NCBI GenBank assembly: GCA_013213785.1
Contig: JABSPZ010000010.1
Span: forward strand, 124,001-188,000
Source: Henriciella sp.
GTDB lineage: Bacteria; Pseudomonadota; Alphaproteobacteria; Caulobacterales; Hyphomonadaceae
Direction of reading: 5' to 3'
DNA length: 64,000 nt
Shown here: one piece after another, positions 26,723 through 36,598 of the stretch
Numbering within the stretch: the first letter of the stretch is position 1
How the letters are laid out: each line of letters begins with the position of its first letter
Translations under genes and position numbers: made by a program
Notes under the pieces: model-generated
Told to the model about the DNA's origin: nothing
The model's input: only the letters and a program-made list of their open reading frames with translations
Databases searched by the model: none

Positions 26723-27712
26723 ATGGCAGCCGACAATCCGGCCATAGTGGCGCAGGCAGAAGCCGCTGGCGATACGCTCGACAAAGTGAAGTCTGAGATT
26801 GCAAAAGCCGTTTTCGGACAAGAGCGCGTCATCGAATTGGCCTTGTCCGCGATTTTGGCCGGCGGTCACGCGCTTTTGATCGGCGCCCCGGGCCTCGCGA
26901 AGACGCGGTTGGTGGAGGCGATCGGCACCGCGCTTGGCCTCGACAATGCCCGCATTCAATTCACGCCAGATCTGATGCCGGGCGATATTCTTGGTTCGGA
27001 AGTCCTGGATGAAGGCGCCGATGGCAGCCGCGCCTTCCGCTTTATCAAAGGCCCGATCTTTACCTCGCTCTTGATGGCGGATGAGATCAACCGCGCCTCA
27101 CCGCGGACGCAGTCTGCGCTGTTGCAAGCGATGCAGGAAAAGCATGTGACCGTGGCCGGTGTTCGCTATGACCTGCCAGCGCCGTTCCATGTGCTCGCAA
27201 CTCAGAACCCGATTGAGCAGGAAGGCACCTATCCGCTGCCGGAAGCCCAGCTCGACCGCTTCTTGCTCAAGATTGATGTGACCTATCCAGATCTCGACAC
27301 AGAACGGAAAATTCTCGTCGAAACGACGGGCGGAGAAGAGAAAGCCGTTCAGACCGCGCTGTCCGCACAAGACCTGATCGCGTTACAGGCTCTGGTTCGC
27401 AAAATGCCAGTCGGCGAAAGCGTCCTTAACGCAATTCTGGGCTTGGTTCGAGATGCGCGTCCTGAGCAAACCGAAGATGAGCGCGTTCGTCGCTTTGTCG
27501 ATTGGGGTCCAAGTCCCCGCGCTGGACAAGCGCTCATGCTGGCTTGCCGCGCCCGTGCGCTGCTACGCGGCCGCCTTGCGCCAAGCCTCGAAGATGTTGA
27601 AGCGCTCGCCGAACCATGCCTCGCGCACCGCATGGGCATGCGCTACGATCCAACCGGTGAAGCGCCTGGCCTGCAGCATCTGATCGACGACCTTGTGAAG
27701 AAGGCTGCCTAA
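26723..27712 (+). CDS. MoxR-family AAA+ ATPase
   Basis: Chaperone-like ATPase that typically acts with von Willebrand A (VWA) proteins in envelope or cofactor maturation. The Walker A is GAPGLAKT (53-60 or so), the Walker B is LLMADEINRA near 119-128, and the sensor region reads ATQNPIEQEGTYPLPEAQLDRF. Start at 26723 (MAADNPAIV) with a GGAGTG site. It heads an operon with a lipoprotein, DUF58, BatA/DUF4159 and VWA-like genes, an aerotolerance-type arrangement. Confidence 0.93.
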   Translation: MAADNPAIVAQAEAAGDTLDKVKSEIAKAVFGQERVIELALSAILAGGHALLIGAPGLAKTRLVEAIGTALGLDNARIQFTPDLMPGDILGSEVLDEGADGSRAFRFIKGPIFTSLLMADEINRASPRTQSALLQAMQEKHVTVAGVRYDLPAPFHVLATQNPIEQEGTYPLPEAQLDRFLLKIDVTYPDLDTERKILVETTGGEEKAVQTALSAQDLIALQALVRKMPVGESVLNAILGLVRDARPEQTEDERVRRFVDWGPSPRAGQALMLACRARALLRGRLAPSLEDVEALAEPCLAHRMGMRYDPTGEAPGLQHLIDDLVKKAA

Positions 27713-27717
27713 TCTCG

Positions 27718-28110
27718 ATGCGTCTTGCCTTGTTTGCCTCGGTATTGGCGTTGACCGCAGCCTGCAGCCCGGTGGACCCAATCTCTGAGGCAGAGAAAAC
27801 CGATATCGATTGCTTGGCGTCACAAACCGTGATCGCAATCATGGCGGCCATTCGAGATGGTACGGCAAATGGCGCATCCGCCGAAGATCTCGCGGCGATC
27901 CCAGATGCGAAGATCAACGATGCTCGTGTTAAGCTGAAGGCGAAATACTCGAAACGCATGGATGATGCGTTCCTGGAATATGACATCAATCATCGCCTTC
28001 AAAAAATCGAAACGGCGCTGCGTCATCCAGACGAGGATTCAGAAGCCGCCGAGATCATGACAGAGACACTCGCGCTCGGAGAGAGCTGCGAGTTTGGGAG
28101 CCAAAGCTAG
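27718..28110 (+). CDS. small putative lipoprotein
   Basis: 130 aa. The N-terminus MRLALFASVLALTAAC is a lipoprotein signal with the lipobox LTAAC (C16). The mature part is helical and charged, without a family I recognise. It lies 5 bp after the MoxR gene and one base before the DUF58 gene, so it is part of the operon and probably contributes an envelope component. Two further cysteines (residues about 32 and 123) could form a disulfide. Confidence 0.65.
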   Translation: MRLALFASVLALTAACSPVDPISEAEKTDIDCLASQTVIAIMAAIRDGTANGASAEDLAAIPDAKINDARVKLKAKYSKRMDDAFLEYDINHRLQKIETALRHPDEDSEAAEIMTETLALGESCEFGSQS

Positions 28111-28111
28111 C

Positions 28112-28975
28112 GTGATCACTCTCACCACCCTCCGTGCGGATGCTGAAGCCCTCGTCCGCCAATTGCCCGGCCTGTCTTTGCAGGCCGCGGCCGCCGACGT
28201 GATCCATCCGGGCGCAGCGGGGCGCAAGCGCGCGGGCTCCGGGGAACAATTCTGGCAGTATCGGCGCTACGCGCAAACCGATGCCGCGGACCGGATCGAC
28301 TGGCGGCGTAGTGCCAGAGGCGATGAATATTTCGTCCGCGAGACTGAACTAGAAACTGCGCGCACCGTTTTATCCTGGGTGGATCCACATCAAGGCTTTG
28401 ACTGGTCCAGCGACCCTGGCCGCGAAACCAAAGCCGATCGGTCGCGCACGGTTTTGCTCGCGCTCAGCATTTTGCTCGCCAAAGAAGGCGAACGTATTGG
28501 TCTCATCTCCGGCAGCCGGGCGCCAAGTCTTGGCAAAGCCGCGCCAGATAAGCTCGCAGAAGATATGCTCGGCCCAGTACAAAACGCTCTACAGCCTCCT
28601 CGTGCGGAGGCCTTGGCGCTGATCGCTAGTGACTTTTATGATGGCGTGGAGGTCTGGCGCAAACGCCTGGCGCCGCTCGCCCAAAGATGCCGCCATGGCG
28701 TATTGTTTGCGGTGACAGATCCCATCGAACACGCATTCCCCTTTAAAGGCAGAACCAAGTTTTCGCGTCCGGGATCGACCCTCGACCGCCTTTTCGGGCG
28801 CGCCGAAACGGTCCGTGATGAGTATCTGGCAAAACTTCAAGCCCATGAGGCAGCTCTGTCAGAGCTCGCCATTAGCATGGGCTGGGCACTGGTCAAACAT
28901 CGCACCGACGAAACCGCTCTGCGCGGCGCTGCGGCGATGCAAGCCGCTCTTGAACAGTTTGGGGGTAAAGCGTGA
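28112..28975 (+). CDS. DUF58 domain protein
   Basis: Soluble VWA-related protein of the MoxR partner family. Recognisable parts are GRKRAGSGEQFWQYRRYAQ, then DRIDWRRSARGDEYFVRE, the standard DUF58 signature for which metal-dependent interaction is proposed. A GTG start at 28112 immediately follows the lipoprotein stop; a TTG at 28094 is an alternative. The 3' end overlaps the next start (ATGA-like, GTGA). Confidence 0.9.
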   Translation: MITLTTLRADAEALVRQLPGLSLQAAAADVIHPGAAGRKRAGSGEQFWQYRRYAQTDAADRIDWRRSARGDEYFVRETELETARTVLSWVDPHQGFDWSSDPGRETKADRSRTVLLALSILLAKEGERIGLISGSRAPSLGKAAPDKLAEDMLGPVQNALQPPRAEALALIASDFYDGVEVWRKRLAPLAQRCRHGVLFAVTDPIEHAFPFKGRTKFSRPGSTLDRLFGRAETVRDEYLAKLQAHEAALSELAISMGWALVKHRTDETALRGAAAMQAALEQFGGKA

Positions 28976-31737
28976 CCCTCGGCCCCTTCCTCTTCATAGC
29001 GCCGCTGACCTTGATCGGCTTGATCGCCCTGCCGATCATCTGGTTCATCCTTCGCGCAACACCGCCTTCCCCGAAGACGGCACAATTGCCGAGCCTTCGC
29101 CTTCTGGACGATGTCGAGCCGAATGAAGAAACCCCGGACCGGACACCATGGTGGATCCTAATCTTACGGCTCGGCGCAGCAGCGCTCGCCATTCTAGGTC
29201 TCGCGCAGCCCATTTACGCGCCAAATGCGTCTCCACCCGGCAGTGAGACCGGGCCGGTTCTCGTGGTCGTGGATGATGGCTGGACAAGCGCCCAGCGTTG
29301 GGGCGAGATCCGTTCAGCAGCGCTCTCGGCTTTGACCGGCGAGAGCCGCGATACACCCGCGCACATCTTACTCACAGCGCCCCGCGCCCTTCCGACGGAT
29401 CCTAGCGAGCGCTTGGATCGCGCCGCCTTTGAGGCCCGCATACGTTCTCTACAACCACAGCCTTGGGGCATAGACCGCGACGAGGCCCTGACCCGCCTTG
29501 AAGACAGTCAGCTCAGACCAGGCCGCATCCTCTGGCTCAGCGACGGTCTCGACCCGGAGAGCGCGGCGCCGTTCGCCCGCGCGCTCAACGAGCTCGCGCC
29601 GCTCAGCATCTATGCCGCCACACCGCGCGGACCGGCAGCGCTCACGCGTTTACGCGGTGACGCTCAAGGCGTCGCCATAACGGCGCAGAGAGCACGGACA
29701 GAGGAAGCTTCCGACCATTTCGTATCTGCCCTGACGCTGGACGGTGCCGCCCTGGCGACGGCGGATCTCAACTTCAGCGCCGGTGATAAAGCGGCCACCG
29801 CCACCTTCACGCTGCCCCCTGCAGCCCTCGCGCGCGTCGCACGGTTCCAGGTCACCGGCGCCGCATCAGCTGGGACAGTATGGCTCTGGGACAGCGCGGA
29901 TCGAACGCGCCGCGTGGGTCTGGTTAGCGGCGACAGCACGGCGCAGCCGCTGCTCTCCGACATCCACTATGTTCGCAAAGCGCTTGAACCCTTCGCGACG
30001 ATCTCGGAAGGCGAACTCACCGATTTGATCGATGAGAACCCAGACGCGATCATCCTCACAGATATTGGTCAGACCGATGCCGATTCCCGCGACGCCTTGG
30101 GCCAGTGGATCGAAGAAGGGGGCGCTCTGATACGATTTGCAGGTCCGCGCATGGCCGGACCACAAGCTATGGCAGGATCAGATGATCTGGTCCCGGCACC
30201 GCTGAGACGGTCATCTCGGGCGATTGGCGGAACGCTGACCTGGGAAGAGCCGCAACCGCTCGGCACATTCCCCGAGATATCGCCCTTTGCGGGCCTTAGC
30301 GCCCCAGATGATATTCGCGTACGCCAACAAGTGCTCGCACGCCCTGGTCCAGACCTGGCAGGGCGAACTTGGGCGCGCTTGGCCGATGGCAGCCCGCTGG
30401 TCACCGCGGATCGCCGCGGCAAAGGCACGCTCATTCTATTCCACGTGACGGCCGGACCCGATTGGTCGGACCTGCCTTATGCAGGCGTCTTTGTGGACAT
30501 GCTCCGCCGCTCTATCGCAGCCGGACGCGGCGAAGCGATTAGCGACGAAGAAGGGCTCTACTCACCGGCCCTCACCTTGAATGGCACCGGCCGCCTGACA
30601 CAGCCAAGTGCTGGAGCAACACCGCTCCGGGCCGCCGACTTTGGAACAGTGCTGCCATCTGAGATCCACCCACCAGGGCTCTATCAAGGGCCAGCTGGAA
30701 CACGCGCTTTGAACATTGCCGCAAAATATACGCCCATCGCTGTGACCAACTGGCCTGCAGGCACGACGCTGCTCGGGGATGCTGAAGCTAAATCAATGCG
30801 GCTTGGCGGAATTCTTCTGGCCCTCGCCATCCTCTTATTCTGCTTAGATTTGCTCGTCGCGCTCGGGATTGCCGGTCGTTTGCCGGGCTTCAAACGCGCC
30901 GCCGCAGCCTTGGTCATTATGCTTGGGGCAGGCACCATAGTCGCGCCTGGTGAGGTCTATGCCCAAGACGAGCTCGATAAAGAAATCGCCGCCGCGCTGG
31001 AAATGCGCCTCGCCTATATCGAAACCGGCGATGAGCGCACAGATCGCGCCACGAAAGCCGGATTAGAAGGCTTGAGCCTGGTCTTGTTCCGGCGCTCAAG
31101 CGTTGAACCTGCCGCCCCGCACGCGGTCGATCCGGAAACCGACGCGTTGGATGTCTATCCGGTCCTGTTCTTATCCCTTCCAGAAAACCCAGAACCGCTT
31201 AGCAGCACCGCGGTCGCGCGCATCAATGCCTATATGCGCAATGGCGGCGCTCTGTTCATCGATACGCGCAAAGGCGGAACGATTGGCGGACGCAACAGCT
31301 TTGAAGGTCTGGACCAGATCCTGCCCGGACTCGATACGCCGCCACTCTCCCCGGTCCCTGTCGATCATGTACTGACGCGGTCCTACTACCTGATCCAAGG
31401 CTTTCCTGGCCGTTATGAGAATCGCAATCTGTGGATCGAAGCCACCGGCGCAGCGGATAAGACCGAGCGCCGCGGCGATGGCGTCAGCCGCCTCTTCGTG
31501 GGCGATGCTGACTATCTCGCCGCCTGGGCCGTCGATGAGCGCGGTCGCCCAATCTATTCGGTTGATGGCGGCGATGTGCAGCGCGAAATGTCGACCCGGT
31601 TTGGGGTCAATCTGATCATCTACATTCTGACCGGCAACTATAAGGAAGACCAGGTTCATATCCCTGCTCTCTTGGAGCGGCTCGGAGAAGATGAGGGCGT
31701 CGGCGACTTTGATGTGGAAGAGGAGGACGCGCCATGA
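28972..31737 (+). CDS. BatA-type membrane protein with C-terminal DUF4159
   Basis: 921 aa, apparently periplasm-facing. It begins with the BatA-type anchor (FLFIAPLTLIGLIALPIIWFILR, residues 6-28) and a second helix near 61-78. A large middle region with VWA/Rossmann-like segments follows, then hydrophobic helices near 610-655, and a DUF4159 domain (DVYPVLFLSLPENPEPLSS, then RNGGALFIDTRKGG). This fused layout is common in alphaproteobacterial MoxR/DUF58 operons. Start overlaps the DUF58 stop and the end overlaps the next gene. Exact role in stress tolerance is inferred from the operon type. Confidence 0.87.
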   Translation: MTLGPFLFIAPLTLIGLIALPIIWFILRATPPSPKTAQLPSLRLLDDVEPNEETPDRTPWWILILRLGAAALAILGLAQPIYAPNASPPGSETGPVLVVVDDGWTSAQRWGEIRSAALSALTGESRDTPAHILLTAPRALPTDPSERLDRAAFEARIRSLQPQPWGIDRDEALTRLEDSQLRPGRILWLSDGLDPESAAPFARALNELAPLSIYAATPRGPAALTRLRGDAQGVAITAQRARTEEASDHFVSALTLDGAALATADLNFSAGDKAATATFTLPPAALARVARFQVTGAASAGTVWLWDSADRTRRVGLVSGDSTAQPLLSDIHYVRKALEPFATISEGELTDLIDENPDAIILTDIGQTDADSRDALGQWIEEGGALIRFAGPRMAGPQAMAGSDDLVPAPLRRSSRAIGGTLTWEEPQPLGTFPEISPFAGLSAPDDIRVRQQVLARPGPDLAGRTWARLADGSPLVTADRRGKGTLILFHVTAGPDWSDLPYAGVFVDMLRRSIAAGRGEAISDEEGLYSPALTLNGTGRLTQPSAGATPLRAADFGTVLPSEIHPPGLYQGPAGTRALNIAAKYTPIAVTNWPAGTTLLGDAEAKSMRLGGILLALAILLFCLDLLVALGIAGRLPGFKRAAAALVIMLGAGTIVAPGEVYAQDELDKEIAAALEMRLAYIETGDERTDRATKAGLEGLSLVLFRRSSVEPAAPHAVDPETDALDVYPVLFLSLPENPEPLSSTAVARINAYMRNGGALFIDTRKGGTIGGRNSFEGLDQILPGLDTPPLSPVPVDHVLTRSYYLIQGFPGRYENRNLWIEATGAADKTERRGDGVSRLFVGDADYLAAWAVDERGRPIYSVDGGDVQREMSTRFGVNLIIYILTGNYKEDQVHIPALLERLGEDEGVGDFDVEEEDAP

Positions 31738-33770
31738 TCGAAGCCTCTCGCCTGTCTTTCGATCCGCTGATCGGTTGGCCTCTTTTCTGGGGCCTCGCCG
31801 CACTCTTTGTAATTGCACTCCTCATTTATATCATCGCATTTCGGAAAGCCTGGCTGACGCGGACACTCGCCGCCGCCTTCGGACTATTCGCCCTCGCCAA
31901 TCCCGCCATTATTGAAGAAGAACGCGAACCCTTGCCCTCGGTCGCCGCGATCGTGGTCGACAGGTCTGACAGTATGGATTTCGGCGCTCGCGAGGAGATT
32001 GCCACAGCGGCCTATGCGAGCCTGCAATCCGAACTGGAAGCCAATCCATCCATAGACTTACGCGTTGTCGAAGTTGAAACCCAGGGCGATGGCACACGTC
32101 TGATCGGCGCCCTGGAAGGTCTCATGGCGGATGTTCCACGTGACCGGATTGCCGGCGCCATCCTGATCACGGATGGGCAAGTCCATGACCTCCCAACCGA
32201 TCTTAGCCGTGTGCGCGAGCTGGGCCCGATCCACGCCTTGATCACAGGCGACCCAGACGCCAGCGATCGTCGGATTACGCTGGTCGAGACGCCGAATTTC
32301 GACATTGTCGGCGATGAGGCGGAGTTCGTCATCCGCATCGATGATCCTGAAGGCGGAACGGTGCCGCTGACCTATGCGATGAATGGTGGCCGCTCGCAGG
32401 CCCGATACGTTGAGGCCGGCGAAGACACCAGTATCTTCATCGAGGTGGAGCGGCGCGGCGACAATATTATCGTCTTTGAGACCCCGGAAGGCCCGCAAGA
32501 GCTGACGCTCGCAAATAACCGGACCGCAGCAACCATTTCCGGCGTTCGCGACGGTCTGCGCGTGCTCTTGGTCACGGGGCGTCCAAACGCCTCTGGCCGG
32601 GTCTGGCGTGATCTCCTCAAGTCAGACCCATCCGTCGACCTAGTCCACTTCACGATCCTCCGCCCGCCTTACAAGCGAGATGTAACCCCGCTTGAGGAAA
32701 TGGCGCTAATCGCTTTCCCAACCGAGGAGCTGTTTGAAGAAAAGCTCGACGGCTTTGATCTGATCATTTTCGACCAGTATGAGCGCCGCGGCGTGATCAC
32801 GATGGGCTATCTCGCCGATGTTGCTCGCTATGTGGACGAAGGCGGCGCCTTACTTGTGGTGGCTGGGGAAAGTTTTGCCGGGCCTGCCAGCCTCGCGCGC
32901 ACGCCCCTTGCCGGCATTCTCCCGGCGCTACCCACCGGCGAGATCATCAACACAGACGTCATGCCAACCCTCTCGCCTGAGGGGATGCGCCACACGATCA
33001 CGGAAGACTTCACCGGCCGGACTTGGGGCAAATGGCTGCGCTATATCCAGGCACGCTCCGATACCGGTGACGTGCTGATGCGGACCGAAGATGGAGCGCC
33101 TCTGTTCGCTGTTGACCGCGTCGGCGATGGCCGCGTCGCGCAATTGCTCTCTGATCAAATCTGGCTCTGGGCGCGCGGATATGATGGCGGCGGCCCGTTC
33201 TCTGACCTGATCCGCCGCTCGGTCCACTGGCTGATGAAAGAGCCGGAATTGGACGAACGGCAACTCCAACTCATTGCGCAAGGCGACACCGTTCGCGCCA
33301 ATCTTCGAACGCTGGCCGATCGCGCTGCGCCGCTGATCATCGAAACACCGGATGGCAGTTTCTTAGAACCCGCTTGGCGCGTCGACGGCCCCGGGACCTA
33401 TAGCGCAGAGGTCCCCGTCGATCAGCTTGGCCTGTACCGCGCTCAATCCGGCGGATTGGACGCCGTCGCCCTAAATGGCCCCGCAAACCCAAAAGAGTTC
33501 GCGGCTTTGGAAGCCACCGGCGAGGTCCTACAGCCGCTGACCACGCTTTCCGGTGGCAGCGTTTTTGGCCTAGAGCGCCCCGATCAGCGCCCGGACGTCC
33601 GCATGGTCGCCCGCCGCGCCGATGCCAGTGGCAATAATTGGCTGGGCCTCAGAGAACGCGGCGCCTATGCCGTGCGTAGCTCAACAAGCTTGCCGCTTCT
33701 GCCGGGCATCTTTGCGATTGGGTTGATATTGCTTGCGCTCCTCTTCGCTTGGCGGCGAGAGGGGCGTTAA
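31734..33770 (+). CDS. membrane protein with VWA-like domain and glutamine amidotransferase-like region
   Basis: 678 aa. Two N-terminal helices (about 16-36 and 42-60) precede a VWA-like segment with a DxSxS metal site (DRSDS, residues 76-80). A later region (LVTGRPNASGRVWRDLLKSDPS..., LIIFDQYE, GGALLVVAGESFAG) resembles class I amidotransferase-fold domains found in this family without a clear catalytic cysteine. A C-terminal helix (about 652-672) ends in RREGR. Last gene of the MoxR operon; it converges on the phosphoesterase gene with a 4-bp overlap. Confidence 0.83.
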   Translation: MIEASRLSFDPLIGWPLFWGLAALFVIALLIYIIAFRKAWLTRTLAAAFGLFALANPAIIEEEREPLPSVAAIVVDRSDSMDFGAREEIATAAYASLQSELEANPSIDLRVVEVETQGDGTRLIGALEGLMADVPRDRIAGAILITDGQVHDLPTDLSRVRELGPIHALITGDPDASDRRITLVETPNFDIVGDEAEFVIRIDDPEGGTVPLTYAMNGGRSQARYVEAGEDTSIFIEVERRGDNIIVFETPEGPQELTLANNRTAATISGVRDGLRVLLVTGRPNASGRVWRDLLKSDPSVDLVHFTILRPPYKRDVTPLEEMALIAFPTEELFEEKLDGFDLIIFDQYERRGVITMGYLADVARYVDEGGALLVVAGESFAGPASLARTPLAGILPALPTGEIINTDVMPTLSPEGMRHTITEDFTGRTWGKWLRYIQARSDTGDVLMRTEDGAPLFAVDRVGDGRVAQLLSDQIWLWARGYDGGGPFSDLIRRSVHWLMKEPELDERQLQLIAQGDTVRANLRTLADRAAPLIIETPDGSFLEPAWRVDGPGTYSAEVPVDQLGLYRAQSGGLDAVALNGPANPKEFAALEATGEVLQPLTTLSGGSVFGLERPDQRPDVRMVARRADASGNNWLGLRERGAYAVRSSTSLPLLPGIFAIGLILLALLFAWRREGR

Positions 33771-34567
33771 GCAGCGACTGACCGAAGCTTGAGTTCAGGT
33801 GTCTTGATCATAACGTCTGGTGTGTGTTCGACGAGTTCCCAGCGCCCATCATGATGCTCGACAAGGGCGGTGCAGCTTTCCACCCAGTCGCCATCATTCA
33901 TATAGGTAATGCCGTCGATCTCACGCATCTCGGCAACGTGGATGTGGCCGCATATGGCGCCGTCAAAGCCTTTACGACGGCAATAGGCAGCAACATGCCC
34001 CTCGTAATTGTGGCTGTGGTTCAAGGCGCGCTTGGTCTTTTTCTTCAAAGCTTGGGAGAGAGACCAATAGGGTAAGTTGAACCACCGTCTTACCGTGTTC
34101 AGTTTCGTATTGGCCCAGAGCAGAAGATTGTAGGCGTGATCACCAAGGTGCATGATCCACTTACGATCAGCCCGCATCATGCCGTCAAACATGTCTCCGT
34201 GGACAACGAGGTATCGCTTGCCATCCTCGCCTAAATGAACGGCGCGATTACGGATTTTGATACGTCCAAAGCTGACTTTGAACTGAAGGAAGGCGCGCAA
34301 GAATTCATCATGGTTTCCAACGATGTAGATCACTTCTGTCCCGCGCTTCGACGCTGTTAGGATACGCCTCACGACATTGGTATGAGACTGCGGCCAGTGC
34401 CACTTTTTCTTGAGGCGCCACCCATCAATGATGTCACCAACGAGATATAAGCGCTCGGCGGTGTTATGTTTGAGAAACTCGGCGACGGCCTCCGCCTGAG
34501 CCCCTTTCGAACCGAGATGCAGATCCGATATAAATACGCTGCGATATTTGGGTGCGACTTTGGTCAT
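33767..34567 (-). CDS. UDP-2,3-diacylglucosamine diphosphatase-like metallophosphoesterase
   Basis: Calcineurin-like phosphoesterase of the LpxH-related group. Metal-binding blocks are ISDLHLGSKG, LVGDIIDGW, VGNHDEFLR, VVHGDMFDG and CGHIHVAEM. The 266-aa form with the long basic middle (KKWHWPQSHTN..., KKKTKRALNHS) matches the UDP-2,3-diacylglucosamine diphosphatase family annotation used for alphaproteobacteria, but another phosphoester substrate cannot be excluded since no lpx genes are adjacent. Confidence 0.83.
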   Translation of the reverse strand: MTKVAPKYRSVFISDLHLGSKGAQAEAVAEFLKHNTAERLYLVGDIIDGWRLKKKWHWPQSHTNVVRRILTASKRGTEVIYIVGNHDEFLRAFLQFKVSFGRIKIRNRAVHLGEDGKRYLVVHGDMFDGMMRADRKWIMHLGDHAYNLLLWANTKLNTVRRWFNLPYWSLSQALKKKTKRALNHSHNYEGHVAAYCRRKGFDGAICGHIHVAEMREIDGITYMNDGDWVESCTALVEHHDGRWELVEHTPDVMIKTPELKLRSVAA

Positions 34568-34633
34568 CTCACTGCCGCTAATTTGATTTGGTGAGACTTT
34601 TGTGACGCCCAGGCCGCGCGGCTCGTTGCGTCC

Positions 34634-35125
34634 CTAAATCGCGCTGAGCGCACCCGACAAAGCATCCGCGCTGCCCGCCAGGTCTCGGACCATGACGCGG
34701 GCCATGTCTTGCGGGCCTGGGAAGGTGAAGCGGTCCGGAGCGACGGGGGTGAAGCCCAATTCGCCGAAATAGGTCCGCGAGCCGATAATGATGGCGGCGC
34801 CCCAGCCAGCTTTGGTCGCGGCTTCAAGGGACTCACCCGTGATTGTCAGGCCGAGCCTTTGGCCTTGGAAGTCGGGAGACACGGCCACGGGTCCGATAAA
34901 GACGGCGGGGGTGCGGTCTGCACCGACAAAAATCGACCAGACGCGGCACACGCCGACCATCTTGCCGTCTGACACCGCAACGCGCGTGACCTCTGGCAAA
35001 GAAGCATTTCCTTCGCGCAGCCGCTCGGCGGTTTTGGCAAAGTGTCCTGGCCCAAACGTCCGATCATACAGCGCCTCAATGGCGGCGGCGTGCTTGTCCG
35101 GGGATTCAGGAATGATTTCGATCAT
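34634..35125 (-). CDS. GNAT family N-acetyltransferase (YhbS-like)
   Basis: 163 aa. The acetyl-CoA loop is SPDFQGQRLGLTIT near residues 84-97, followed by AAIIIGSRTYFGELGFTPV. It resembles the GNAT at 5651-6142 in length and layout, and the two may be distant paralogues. Stands alone between the phosphoesterase and the hydrolase genes. Substrate unknown. Confidence 0.87.
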   Translation of the reverse strand: MIEIIPESPDKHAAAIEALYDRTFGPGHFAKTAERLREGNASLPEVTRVAVSDGKMVGVCRVWSIFVGADRTPAVFIGPVAVSPDFQGQRLGLTITGESLEAATKAGWGAAIIIGSRTYFGELGFTPVAPDRFTFPGPQDMARVMVRDLAGSADALSGALSAI

Positions 35126-35170
35126 GGCGCGCGGTGTTTAACCGGGCAGGCCTGAAACGCAATCTCTAAA

Positions 35171-36121
35171 TCAATAGTCCCAGCGATTTAGTTGGTCTTT
35201 GACCGCATCGATGAAGGCGAGCGGCTGGTCGAGCATCACGTGGTGCTGTGCGTTCGGGATCGAGACCATGTCCATGCCTTCGCGAAGCGAGCGCATATGA
35301 TCCCAAATCCGATTGGTCACGAGGACCGAATCCTCCCCGCGCATCATCGCGACGCGGCAAGTGATGTTTTCGAGCATATTGGTCGACATCTTGCTGAACT
35401 CGAAATTGAAGAAAATCTGCGGATCGAACTTCCAGATCCAGCCGGTTTGCCCGGCCTCATTAGAGGTCTCTTTCAGGCTGTGCCGCGCAATATAGTCAGC
35501 AATATAATGGTTCTCGCAGGGCTGCGGCGGGGCGAGGCGAAAGCGCGCCAAAGCGGCGTCTAGGCTGGCATAAGCGCGGTTGCCTCGGGCCCGGCGTGGC
35601 GGCCCGTCCCATTCGTCTTCCGGAGGGCGGAGGCCACTGTCGACGATGACAACTCCAGCAAAGCGATCAGAGTGATTTTGCGCGGTGTGCAGCGTGATGA
35701 AGCCGCCAAATGAGTGCGCGACGATGACAGGCTTGCGGCCATCTTTGAACAAGCCGGCATGCTCACAGACCACCATTTGCTCATCTGCAAAGCGTTCGAA
35801 GCTGTACTTTTCACGCCAGTCGCTGTCGCCCATGCCGGAAAAGCTCGGCGCGATGACGCGGTATTGGCTCGCGAGCGCTGGGGCGATGAAATCGAACCAA
35901 TGGGCGTGCGCGCCATTGCCGTGCGAGAGCATCAAGCCAGGCAGCGCCGGATCGCCCCAGGCCTGATAGCGCACAGTAATCCCGTCAACGTCGACAAAAT
36001 GCTCTTCATTGGGCGTCTTAACCGCCTCATTGAACCAAGCTGGCGCTTCGGGTTTTGCGCCGCGATAGCGGGCGAGCAAATTGGCCTCTTCCGGGCTCAT
36101 TTCTTTGAAATCATCAGCCAT
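35171..36121 (-). CDS. alpha/beta hydrolase
   Basis: 316 aa. The fold is marked by the oxyanion-region LSHGNGAHAHWFDF, the nucleophile elbow VAHSFGG (GxSxG variant A-H-S-F-G), and a late histidine in PNAQHHVMLDQP. A cap-like insert lies between. It precedes a PaaI-type thioesterase at a distance of 3 bp in the transcription order thioesterase then hydrolase, so both may act on related esters or thioesters. Substrate is unknown. Confidence 0.88.
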   Translation of the reverse strand: MADDFKEMSPEEANLLARYRGAKPEAPAWFNEAVKTPNEEHFVDVDGITVRYQAWGDPALPGLMLSHGNGAHAHWFDFIAPALASQYRVIAPSFSGMGDSDWREKYSFERFADEQMVVCEHAGLFKDGRKPVIVAHSFGGFITLHTAQNHSDRFAGVVIVDSGLRPPEDEWDGPPRRARGNRAYASLDAALARFRLAPPQPCENHYIADYIARHSLKETSNEAGQTGWIWKFDPQIFFNFEFSKMSTNMLENITCRVAMMRGEDSVLVTNRIWDHMRSLREGMDMVSIPNAQHHVMLDQPLAFIDAVKDQLNRWDY

Positions 36122-36124
36122 GTC

Positions 36125-36559
36125 TTAGGTTCGTTTCTCAATGATTTTGAATATGCCAGAGCCCGTCATCAGCGTTTTATCCCCGCTCCAAATGCGGCCT
36201 TCGACCGTGTAGATATTATCGACGACAGACAGGACCTCACCGCGCCCCTCAATCCAGGACCCATGTTTTGCCCCGGACAGGAAATCGCACACCAAGCGGA
36301 TCGTGACCCACCAGGTATCTTCGTCTTTTTCGACCGCCGATCCCCAAGCCATGTCCGCGAAGGTCATGAGCATGCCGCCATGCGCATTCATCATGCCATT
36401 GGTGTGATGCTCCCCGACACGGAATGCCCGCGTGAAGCCGGTTTCATCCCGCTTTTCAAAGAGCGGGCCAACCTGGCGGCCAAACCCTCTATGCCAAGGC
36501 AGAGGCGCGTAACCGGGAGGAATATCGTATATTTGTTCTTTGGTGAGATCGTCGCTCAT
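36125..36559 (-). CDS. PaaI-family hotdog thioesterase
   Basis: 144-aa acyl-CoA thioesterase-like protein. The hotdog helix motif NAHGGMLMTFADMAWG contains the conserved HGG, and the following strands (TIRLVCDFLSGAKHGSWIEGRGEVL) fit the PaaI subgroup. It is 3 bp upstream of the hydrolase gene. The physiological acyl-CoA is unknown. Confidence 0.88.
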   Translation of the reverse strand: MSDDLTKEQIYDIPPGYAPLPWHRGFGRQVGPLFEKRDETGFTRAFRVGEHHTNGMMNAHGGMLMTFADMAWGSAVEKDEDTWWVTIRLVCDFLSGAKHGSWIEGRGEVLSVVDNIYTVEGRIWSGDKTLMTGSGIFKIIEKRT

Positions 36560-36598
36560 GCGGGTGACATGACGCTAGAACCGGTCCTCGGCAACCCC

